This document shows, piece by piece, positions 1-4,781 of a stretch of DNA of 10,252 nt. The position numbers and the translations under genes are program-made. Source of the DNA: JABDGZ01 sp964487685 (lineage in GTDB: Bacteria > Omnitrophota > Gorgyraeia > Zapsychrales > Fredricksoniimonadaceae); contig CAZASA010000082.1 of the NCBI GenBank assembly GCA_964487685.1, positions 1 to 10,252 of the forward strand, written 5' to 3'. Under the pieces are notes generated by a model. It searched no databases and was not told the DNA's origin. It was given only the letters and a program-made list of their open reading frames with translations. The first letter of the stretch is position 1, and the number at the start of each line of letters is the position of its first letter.

Positions 1-342
1 AACAATCACGCCATCCCCTTCGTCAAACAGGCCTATATCAAACGTACGCATGAATTCTTTGAAAAATACGGCGCTAAGACGATCATCATCACCCGCTTTG
101 TCCCCATCATCCGCACCTTTGCCCCTTTTTTAGCGGGAGTAGGCAAGATGCCTTATGGCCGGTTTACTGTCTATAATATTATCGGCGGGACAGCGTGGGT
201 ACTGGTCGGAACTTTAAGCGGATTTTTCTTTGGAAATTTGCCTTATGTACGAAAGAATTTTTCCCTGGTGGTTTTGGCGATCGTCGTTATTTCTTTGATC
301 CCTGCGTTAGTGGAATACCTTAAACACAAAAATTCCCGCTAA
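1..342 (+). CDS. DedA-family inner-membrane protein, C-terminal part
   Basis: The frame is open from base 1, so the start lies outside the window; 113 residues remain. The run from 'HEFFEKYGAKTIIITRFVPI' through 'FAPFLAGVGKM' and 'NIIGGTAWV' is the typical DedA / SNARE-associated (PF09335) signature: a conserved 'RF.P..R' stretch, then a glycine-rich re-entrant segment and hydrophobic helices. The last ~25 residues hold one more membrane helix followed by a short basic tail. DedA proteins are polytopic inner-membrane proteins; members studied elsewhere act in membrane-potential maintenance and in recycling of undecaprenyl phosphate or phospholipid. Which substrate applies here cannot be read from the sequence. 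The gene ends 2 bp before the stop codon of the convergent Spy-like gene, with no obvious terminator hairpin between them. Confidence 0.9.
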   Translation, partial: NNHAIPFVKQAYIKRTHEFFEKYGAKTIIITRFVPIIRTFAPFLAGVGKMPYGRFTVYNIIGGTAWVLVGTLSGFFFGNLPYVRKNFSLVVLAIVVISLIPALVEYLKHKNSR

Positions 343-344
343 AA

Positions 345-791
345 TTATCTGTCCCCATGTCCCTCATGATGTTCGTGCATCAAATTAATGAATTTGGAGA
401 ACTGTTGCGGGGTCAATATCGTCCTGACCTCAAGGATCGAATTTAACTTAATGTCTTCCATTTGGGACATTACTGCCTTGATTTTGCGATGAAGCCCATT
501 GATCTTGGCCATATCTAATCCGGGCTTCATCAACTCATCTTTTAACGCTTCTTTGTCTGCCTTTACTTCTTGATGAAGGCTTTGCATTTTAGACCGATGC
601 TGCAGTTTATTGGCCTCAAGCTGTTTCTTTTGGGTGTCTGTCAAATTAAGCTGTTTATACACCTGCTCGATCCTCTGCCCGGAATGCCATGCGGGCGATG
701 ACCCATCGCCCTGGGCGCGCGCCAAAACCGGCATTGCCGCCAGCAGAAAAGCACTGATACTGACCAATAATATTTCTTTAATTTTAATCAT
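345..791 (-). CDS. Spy/CpxP-like periplasmic stress protein with His-rich tail
   Basis: This 148-residue protein starts with a clear signal peptide (residues 1-26, cleavage likely at ARA|QG). The mature part is almost all charged helix and contains two LTxxQ motifs (LTDTQ ~50-54, LTPQQ ~126-130), the hallmark of the Spy/CpxP/ZraP and metal-resistance periplasmic family. Family members are small antiparallel helical hairpins acting as ATP-independent chaperones or metal/stress sensors. The C-terminus HEHHEGHGDR and internal histidines could bind metal, as in ZraP or CnrX, but this is inference. The SD AAAGGAGAGG is excellent, 1-2 nt from the ATG at 791, and only 9 bp separate it from the anti-sigma gene. 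It is probably both a target and a possible periplasmic modulator of the ECF system upstream. Confidence 0.87.
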   Translation of the reverse strand: MIKIKEILLVSISAFLLAAMPVLARAQGDGSSPAWHSGQRIEQVYKQLNLTDTQKKQLEANKLQHRSKMQSLHQEVKADKEALKDELMKPGLDMAKINGLHRKIKAVMSQMEDIKLNSILEVRTILTPQQFSKFINLMHEHHEGHGDR

Positions 792-800
792 ACCTCTCCT

Positions 801-1277
801 TTATAGGAAATAATGTTCAATAGGTGTTCCCAGATCATTATTGTCCGCTTGAGTGGAAGAGCTTGTCGCGCCCAATAATGAAACTAAATATTCCCCCTGC
901 TCTTTGTCCTTAGTCTGCTGGATCTGGATCGTATTTAATGACACCGACCCTGCCACCAGCATCAAAATCAAGCTGGCAAAGACCGGGACCAGCCGGGGAT
1001 ATATGATCAAGCCCTGCAGCTTCTCAAGGATACTTTCAAGAGGATTTACCTTTTGCTTGTCCTGTAATATGTTTTCTTTGATCGTGGCCCAAAGCTCAGG
1101 CGGGACAGCATGGCGCGGCGCTTGCTTAAGGGAAATTGACGCCACTTCTTTTAAAAATGCCCTGCATTCGCCGCAATCAAGCAAATGACGCTGTACCCTT
1201 TCGGCGGCGATCCGGTCTAATTCGCCGTCCATATGGTCAGACAGGATCAAATCCCTGAACTGCTCACACTTTTTCAT
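801..1277 (-). CDS. Zinc-finger anti-sigma factor (single-pass membrane)
   Basis: I chose the ATG at 1277 (158 aa) over an ATG seven codons upstream, because AAGGTGG lies about 5 nt before it. The protein starts MKKCEQF and carries H31-x3-C35-x2-C38 in 'HLLDCGEC', the ZAS / zf-HC2 zinc-binding motif of anti-sigma factors, with C4 as the likely extra ligand. One membrane helix follows (~residues 95-114, LVPVFASLILMLVAG), then a ~44-residue polar domain expected outside the membrane. The coding start overlaps the sigma gene by 14 bp, which argues for translational coupling. Expected role: hold the cognate ECF sigma at the inner face of the membrane until an envelope signal leads to release or proteolysis. 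No close named homologue was recognised. Confidence 0.88.
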   Translation of the reverse strand: MKKCEQFRDLILSDHMDGELDRIAAERVQRHLLDCGECRAFLKEVASISLKQAPRHAVPPELWATIKENILQDKQKVNPLESILEKLQGLIIYPRLVPVFASLILMLVAGSVSLNTIQIQQTKDKEQGEYLVSLLGATSSSTQADNNDLGTPIEHYFL

Positions 1278-1818
1278 AATCCACCTTCCGTCTGACACTC
1301 AGCAATTTTTCACGGGACCTTTTTAAGCGTGAGCGCACGGTATTAATATTGATATTCAACGCCTGGGCAATCTCTTCATAGCTTAATCCCTGGATGTCCC
1401 GCAATACAACGCAGGCCCTTTGTTCAGGGTTAAGCTCATTGAGCAGGCTCTCAACTAACTTTTCCTTGTGTTCCTGATCGATATGCTCCTGGGCTTCATT
1501 GAAGACCGCCCCTTCACCAAAAGATTCTTCAAAGGGGACCGTTTTGGTCCTGGAATATCTTTTGGCGTAATTGATCGCCGTATTGGCCGTTATCCTGTAA
1601 GCCCATGTTTTAAAAGATGACTCAAATCTAAACCCTTTGAGCTTGTTATAGATGATCATAAAGACCTCTTGGGACACTTCCAGGGCATCTTCCCTATTGT
1701 TGACGACCCGCAAAGCAACGTTGTAAACGAAGCTGCTGCTTGCTTTATAGACATCCTCAAAGGCCTGCATATCCCCTTGGGAAGCCCTGGTCAGTATTTC
1801 CTTGGCTATATCTTCCAT
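1264..1818 (-). CDS. ECF-family RNA polymerase sigma factor
   Basis: The gene encodes 184 residues. Region 2 spans ~15-85, with the typical 'DALEVSQEVFMIIYNKL' and 'FKTWAYRITANTAINYAKR' segments; region 4 spans ~120-172, with helix-turn-helix 'LSYEEIAQALNININTVRSR'. Length and the absence of regions 1 and 3 fit group 4 (ECF) sigma factors, close to the RpoE/SigW type. A GTG sits directly before the ATG, but the ATG at 1818 is better spaced from GGAAGG. The next gene is a ZAS anti-sigma that overlaps by 14 bp, and a Spy-like gene follows, giving the usual sigma/anti-sigma/target order. A sigma-E-like promoter lies immediately upstream, suggesting autoregulation. Confidence 0.95.
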   Translation of the reverse strand: MEDIAKEILTRASQGDMQAFEDVYKASSSFVYNVALRVVNNREDALEVSQEVFMIIYNKLKGFRFESSFKTWAYRITANTAINYAKRYSRTKTVPFEESFGEGAVFNEAQEHIDQEHKEKLVESLLNELNPEQRACVVLRDIQGLSYEEIAQALNININTVRSRLKRSREKLLSVRRKVDYEKV

Positions 1819-1834
1819 CACTGCCTTCCATTAA

Positions 1835-1863
1835 TTAGACAAATAAACCCTGGGAAAAGTTTC
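1835..1863 (-). promoter_or_regulatory. ECF (sigma-E type) autoregulatory promoter
   Basis: On the minus strand GAAACTT (1857-1863) is followed by a 16-nt spacer and GTCTAA (1835-1840). This nearly matches the known sigma-E consensus GGAACTT-N15/16-GTCTAA. It lies 16 nt before the sigma ATG, leaving a leader of about 10 nt that contains GGAAGG. The -35 overlaps the TGA stop of the channel gene (1862-1864). No expression evidence is available. Confidence 0.78.
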
Positions 1864-2239
1864 AATCTTCCTTGTTGCGGCCGATTTCAAGATGGAACCC
1901 GTGCAAAAAGCGATGGATCAGAGGTGCAAAAAAAATGGCCAAAACCATGTAAAAAACAATGGCCGTGAGAATGGCATAAAAACACGTGAATAACTTGGCG
2001 GTGTCGGTGTGCAAGGTATCCACTAATCCCAGCCCTGTCATGATCATGATCGCGTTTAAGATCGATTCGAGCCATGATAAGCCTTCAACCCGATGATAAA
2101 CAAGGCCCCCCAAAAAGATAGTGCTGACCAATAATAAAAGCGCAAAGCACGTGCACTTTATCACCCGTTTGAGAAAAACCTCTTTAGGCACTAAAGGCTG
2201 TTGATGATGTTCAAAAAGAGTAAAAAATTTTCGGCTCAT
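1862..2239 (-). CDS. Two-helix K+-channel-like membrane protein with unusual pore loop
   Basis: The 125-residue protein has a cytoplasmic-looking N-terminus, a first membrane helix (~30-50), a pore-loop-like stretch 'SWLESILNAIMIMTGLG' (~55-71), and a second helix (~82-108) ending in a His-rich tail 'HRFLHGFHLE'. The helix-loop-helix plan and 'AKLF..FYA' before the second helix resemble the Ion_trans_2 (KcsA-like) fold. The selectivity filter would be M-T-G-L-G instead of T-V-G-Y-G, so K+ selectivity cannot be assumed. I recall small proteins of this type annotated as two-pore-domain K+ channel family. The ATG at 2239 has GGGGGAT about 8 nt upstream. It lies 20 bp after the XRE gene and 43 bp before the sigma gene, all on the same strand. 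Confidence 0.7.
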   Translation of the reverse strand: MSRKFFTLFEHHQQPLVPKEVFLKRVIKCTCFALLLLVSTIFLGGLVYHRVEGLSWLESILNAIMIMTGLGLVDTLHTDTAKLFTCFYAILTAIVFYMVLAIFFAPLIHRFLHGFHLEIGRNKED

Positions 2240-2259
2240 CTATCGATCCCCCATCCATT

Positions 2260-2445
2260 TTATTCGTTTACCGTATCTTTGAGAAGTTTTTTGATGTGAT
2301 GCTTCTGGATCGAGTTCGGTTCAAATTTTCCATTGAACCACCGGTTGACAGTTACAAACGTAACACCTAATAACTCAGCGAGTTTGGTCTGTGATATCTT
2401 GTTTTCCAGCCGATAGTCTTCTAATTTTCGGATCAATTTACTCAT
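2260..2445 (-). CDS. Small XRE/Cro-type HTH regulator
   Basis: The 61-residue protein is almost entirely one HTH_3 domain: helix 2 to recognition helix is 'ISQTKLAELLGVTFVTVNRW' (~17-36), followed by 'FNGKFEPN', a typical Cro/XRE continuation. It has no other domain. Function as a DNA-binding repressor is inferred from the family. The ATG at 2445 has no SD; AT-rich -10-like hexamers (such as TATGAT) end only ~9 nt before it, so the mRNA may be short-leadered or leaderless. Four ATATCAT-type half-sites lie just upstream and could be its operator. The gene is 20 bp upstream of the channel gene and may be co-transcribed with it. Confidence 0.85.
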   Translation of the reverse strand: MSKLIRKLEDYRLENKISQTKLAELLGVTFVTVNRWFNGKFEPNSIQKHHIKKLLKDTVNE

Positions 2446-2450
2446 AATTT

Positions 2451-2513
2451 ATATATCATAATATATCATTATATGTCGTAATTAAAGCAATTTATGATAT
2501 AATTCTATATCAT
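2451..2513. promoter_or_regulatory. Cluster of ATATCAT half-sites, candidate XRE operator
   Basis: ATATATCAT occurs at 2451-2459 and again at 2461-2469, spaced 10 bp, one helical turn. A perfect inverted repeat with 8-bp arms, ATGATATA-attc-TATATCAT, spans 2494-2513. The whole block is extremely AT-rich and lies in the 68 bp in front of the XRE ATG. Repeated half-sites on one helical face suit autoregulation by the HTH protein, but AT-richness alone raises the chance of such repeats. Confidence 0.5.
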
Positions 2514-2578
2514 TATGTAACTTCATATATACTAATTCCTTACATTTCTAATAATACGCCTTCCCTGCTCTGGCCGAT

Positions 2579-2618
2579 AAAAAAAGACGTAATCAGCCTA
2601 AAAATGGCGAATTACGTC
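2579..2618 (-). terminator. Rho-independent terminator of the AAA ATPase gene
   Basis: Read on the minus strand, GACGTAAT pairs with ATTACGTC (8 bp, perfect, at 2611-2618 and 2586-2593). An inner GCC/GGC pairing surrounds an ATTTTTA loop, and seven T follow directly (2585-2579). It begins 20 nt after the ATPase stop codon at 2638. Hairpin plus T-run immediately after the stem is the canonical intrinsic terminator. Confidence 0.85.
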
Positions 2619-2637
2619 GATAGGTCTTAAAATTACC

Positions 2638-3783
2638 TCATTTGAACTTCATGTCCTCAATGGGGACAACTGTCACATCCTTGGATAACTGATATTTCTC
2701 ACGGCCAGGATAAATAACCCATACATGTTTCAACGAAAGCTCTTCTATTGCCGCTTTAATGGACGCCGTAACAGCCGGTGCTTGGGAGTATTTAACCTCG
2801 ACACCATATAGTTGACCGTTTTTCTCAAACACTAGATCAATTTCAGCACCGGTATGAACGCCCCAAAAATATACTTGGCTTTCCTTTATTTCTAAAGATT
2901 TAATGGCCTCTTCAAGAGCAAACCCTTCCCATGAGGCGCCGAGTTTAGGGTGTGTCAGTAAGCCTTTTTTGTTTTCAATCGATAAGAGTGCATGCAAAAT
3001 ACCCGAGTCTCGAAAGTATATCTTAGGTGTTTTAATAATTCTCTTTTTTGTATTATAAAACCAGGGCCTTATTTCCCTGATCATAAATGTAGCCGCTAAT
3101 AAATCTAAATACCTTCGGGCAGTATGGTCCGAGACGCCAAGGCTGCGGCTAATTTCAGAGGCATTGAACAGCTGGCCGTGATAATGGGACAGCATGGCCC
3201 AAAATCTTTGAAGCATCCGCGCAGGGATCTGTAAGCCTAAATTGGGAATGTCTCTTTCCAGAAAAGTTGCAATAAAATCTTGGCGCCATTGAAATGAATC
3301 TCTCTCTGTCCTGGCCAAATAGGACCGTGGGAAGCCTCCTCTAAGCCAAAGGCTTTCTATCTTATTGGATAATATATTCCCATGATGGAAGCCGGAAATT
3401 TCCATAAACGCAATCCTGCCCGCCAATGTTTCAGAACTTTGCCGAAGAAGATGGGCAGATGCGCTGCCTAAAATTAAATATTTAGCCTCCTGCGTACGGT
3501 CAGCAAGGACCCTCAAAACAGGAAAAATTTCCGGGACCCTCTGGACCTCATCTATCACAACAATACCTTTTAAATCAGTCAACGCTGTAAGAGGGTCGCT
3601 TAATCTCTGAATGTCTTGGGGGCTCTCGCAATCAAAAAAATGCGCCTCACTCTTGACTTGCCTAATAATTTGACGGGAAAGGGTGGTTTTGCCACATTGC
3701 CGGGGTCCCAGCAAAGCTACAACGGGATTGGATTTTAGGAGCCTTTTAGCCTGGTCTATTTCAGTTTGCCTGATGATCTGCAT
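2638..3783 (-). CDS. AAA ATPase with DUF4143 C-terminal domain
   Basis: The 381-residue protein has a P-loop 'GPRQCGKTT' (26-34), Walker B 'GIVVIDEVQ' (73-81), sensor-like 'LILGSAS' (103-109) and 'LAGR' (120-123), the AAA_14 pattern. A winged-helix-like stretch (~205-235, 'NASEISRSLGVSDHTARRYL') follows. The DUF4143 tail contains D316 and E329-V-K331 within 'GAEIDLVF...GVEVKYS', a D...ExK arrangement typical of PD-(D/E)XK nuclease folds. Proteins of this family are very common in MAGs and often occur as mobile, single-gene cargo; their function is not firmly known. Length is normal and no frameshift is seen. The start lies 6 nt from a -10 element and has no SD, so translation is probably leaderless. 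It is transcribed alone, with its own terminator. Confidence 0.93.
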   Translation of the reverse strand: MQIIRQTEIDQAKRLLKSNPVVALLGPRQCGKTTLSRQIIRQVKSEAHFFDCESPQDIQRLSDPLTALTDLKGIVVIDEVQRVPEIFPVLRVLADRTQEAKYLILGSASAHLLRQSSETLAGRIAFMEISGFHHGNILSNKIESLWLRGGFPRSYLARTERDSFQWRQDFIATFLERDIPNLGLQIPARMLQRFWAMLSHYHGQLFNASEISRSLGVSDHTARRYLDLLAATFMIREIRPWFYNTKKRIIKTPKIYFRDSGILHALLSIENKKGLLTHPKLGASWEGFALEEAIKSLEIKESQVYFWGVHTGAEIDLVFEKNGQLYGVEVKYSQAPAVTASIKAAIEELSLKHVWVIYPGREKYQLSKDVTVVPIEDMKFK

Positions 3784-3789
3784 GCTCTA

Positions 3790-3817
3790 AGCATACCATG
3801 AAAATCCGACATGTCAA
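3790..3817 (-). promoter_or_regulatory. Promoter of the AAA ATPase gene (leaderless)
   Basis: On the minus strand a perfect TTGACA (3812-3817) is followed by a 16-nt spacer ending in TGG and TATGCT (3790-3795), an extended -10. Only 6 nt separate the -10 from the ATG at 3783, so transcription should start at or near the A of the start codon. No SD sequence is present. Confidence 0.68.
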
Positions 3818-3830
3818 TTCGATATTTCAG

Positions 3831-3882
3831 ATTGCCTCGCAAGATTCCCCGTTGATTGCTTGGCGTTGCTTTTCTTTTGTTC
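3831..3882 (+). repeat. 52-bp repeat, copy left of the assembly gap
   Basis: This copy matches 3988-4039 over 52 bp with three mismatches, beginning ATTGCCTCGCAAG and ending TTTCTTTTGTTC. It abuts the N run directly, so repeats most likely caused the assembly break. It is not coding: frames through it are open only because of the N run. Confidence 0.9.
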
Positions 3883-3982
3883 NNNNNNNNNNNNNNNNNN
3901 NNNNNNNNNNNNNNNNNNNNNNNNNNNNNNNNNNNNNNNNNNNNNNNNNNNNNNNNNNNNNNNNNNNNNNNNNNNNNNNNNN
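3883..3982. other. Assembly gap (100 N)
   Basis: There are exactly 100 N, the usual placeholder for a scaffold gap of unknown size. It is flanked on both sides by copies of the same 52-bp repeat, so the missing DNA may be further repeat units or a larger element. Apparent reading frames across it are artefacts. Confidence 0.98.
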
Positions 3983-3987
3983 TTAAA

Positions 3988-4039
3988 ATTGCCTCGCAAG
4001 ATTCCCTGTTTCTTGCTTGGCGTTGCTTTTCTTTTGTTC
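3988..4039 (+). repeat. 52-bp repeat, copy right of the assembly gap
   Basis: This is the second copy of the unit at 3831-3882. It can fold into an imperfect hairpin: GCCtcGCAAG (3991-4000) faces CTTGCttGGC (4012-4021), pairing GCC/GGC and GCAAG/CTTGC. In the left copy the inner pairing is shortened by substitutions (GCAA/TTGC retained). The block 3784-4185 otherwise holds no gene: it contains the ATPase promoter, the two repeats, the gap and the palindrome at 4059. Confidence 0.9.
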
Positions 4040-4058
4040 GGGGTCCATGCTCATGAAG

Positions 4059-4103
4059 ATTTAATTATATGAATCCCCATAAAGGGGATTCATATAATTA
4101 AAT
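4059..4103. repeat. Perfect palindrome, 20-bp arms, 5-bp loop
   Basis: The left arm 4059-4078 (ATTTAATTATATGAATCCCC) is exactly complementary to 4084-4103, separated by ATAAA. The loop end is GC-rich (GAATCCCC/GGGGATTC) and the base AT-rich. It lies between the repeat/gap region and the toxin gene stop at 4186. It could be a bidirectional transcription terminator or the end of a small mobile element. A plain T-run after the GC part is missing, so the terminator reading is uncertain. Confidence 0.85.
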
Positions 4104-4185
4104 TGGCTCTGTTGGACGAGTTTTGCAACTGGCTGGAATCATCTGAATCCCAAGAGTTCATGTCTCCAGAACTTCTTGCTGCTTG

Positions 4186-4485
4186 TTAATTCTTCCTTCT
4201 TTTCCACATGCTCGGATCCCTGCGCGCATGAAGGACAGCAAGCACAATAATCTTTTGACCAACCACAATATAGAAAACCCCAAAAGGGAAACGACGGGTT
4301 AAGATTCTACGAATATCCTGATATATGACCGGGTGCGTTTGTGGGGCACGGTTAATTTGAGCTATAGATGCGTCAACGCAACGCATAAACTCCATGCCAA
4401 GCCCAGAAACACGGTCTTCATACCAGCCAAAAGCGCCTTGCATATCCTGCTCGGCTTCCGGTCGAATTATAAGATCGTATTTCAT
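4186..4485 (-). CDS. ParE/RelE-superfamily toxin
   Basis: The 99-residue protein carries the plasmid-stabilisation (PF05016) signature: 'IIRPEAEQDMQGAFGWYEDR' at the start, 'FMRCVDASIAQINRAPQTHP' in the middle and 'RRFPFGVFYIVVGQKIIVLAVLHARRDPSMW' at the end, where the R(R)FPF and HxRRDP motifs are strongly conserved. Members either cleave ribosome-bound mRNA (RelE) or poison gyrase (ParE); this one is nearer the ParE-like 'addiction module' branch, but the target cannot be assigned from sequence. Its ATG overlaps the antitoxin TGA as ATGA, the usual coupled order with antitoxin first. Length is normal and the gene looks intact. Confidence 0.92.
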   Translation of the reverse strand: MKYDLIIRPEAEQDMQGAFGWYEDRVSGLGMEFMRCVDASIAQINRAPQTHPVIYQDIRRILTRRFPFGVFYIVVGQKIIVLAVLHARRDPSMWKRRKN

Positions 4486-4706
4486 TTTCTGGACAATATT
4501 CTCTGTTTGACTTCTTTCCAGGGAGAACCGGCGGAAGGGTTACTGTGATAGGCCTCCAAGCGTTGATCCAGCTCTTTTGTCTGTTTGTCTGTCAGTGGAA
4601 TCGCTTCCGGGACAGCAGCAACGCTATCCCAAACATCTTCCACCAACTGGATTCTTTCTGAGACATCCAGCTTCAAAATATTAGATATAGAAACTTCATT
4701 GCGCAT
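4482..4706 (-). CDS. Antitoxin of the addiction-module (PF09720) family
   Basis: The core 'ILKLDVSERIQLVEDVWDSV' is the well-known motif of the TIGR02574 / Unstab_antitox family that pairs with ParE/RelE-like toxins. I favour the ATG at 4706 (74 aa) rather than the one three codons upstream at 4715, because AAAAGG touches the upstream ATG directly but lies 9 nt from the downstream one. The C-terminal part (to '...VKQRILSRK') is short and charged and probably wraps the toxin. The family is acidic and unstable, and usually represses its own operon together with the toxin. Confidence 0.92.
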   Translation of the reverse strand: MRNEVSISNILKLDVSERIQLVEDVWDSVAAVPEAIPLTDKQTKELDQRLEAYHSNPSAGSPWKEVKQRILSRK

Positions 4707-4739
4707 AGTTAGCATCCTTTTAGACCTGTTTAATTAAAG

Positions 4740-4748
4740 AATATACCA
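4740..4748 (-). promoter_or_regulatory. Candidate extended -10 for the toxin-antitoxin operon
   Basis: On the minus strand TGG-TATATT (extended -10 form TGn plus hexamer) lies ~33 nt before the antitoxin ATG at 4706. No convincing -35 is seen 17 nt upstream, which extended -10 promoters can tolerate. The operon lies 75 bp downstream of the large gene in the same direction, so read-through is also possible. Confidence 0.4.
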
Positions 4749-4781
4749 AAACACCATCTTCCGCAATAAAAATCCTGCTCA

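Noticed and set aside
343..347. Bidirectional terminator between the DedA and Spy-like genes
   Set aside because: Only 2 bp separate the stop codons and I see no convincing hairpin on either side.
610..1188. Plus-strand frames over the Spy-like and anti-sigma genes
   Set aside because: Shadows of genes with clear family motifs on the minus strand.
1819..1821. GTG start for the sigma gene
   Set aside because: The ATG directly after it is better spaced from GGAAGG; the difference is one residue.
3831..4039. CRISPR array or integron attC site at the repeat
   Set aside because: Only two 52-bp copies are visible, with no regular spacers, and no GTTRRRY/RYYYAAC core pair, cas or integrase gene is nearby.
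3798..4072. Short reading frames on both strands across the N run
   Set aside because: They consist mostly of unknown residues and are open only because of the gap; no SD or conserved sequence.
4713..4715. Upstream ATG for the antitoxin
   Set aside because: AAAAGG abuts this ATG with no spacing, while the ATG at 4706 has a usable 9-nt spacing.
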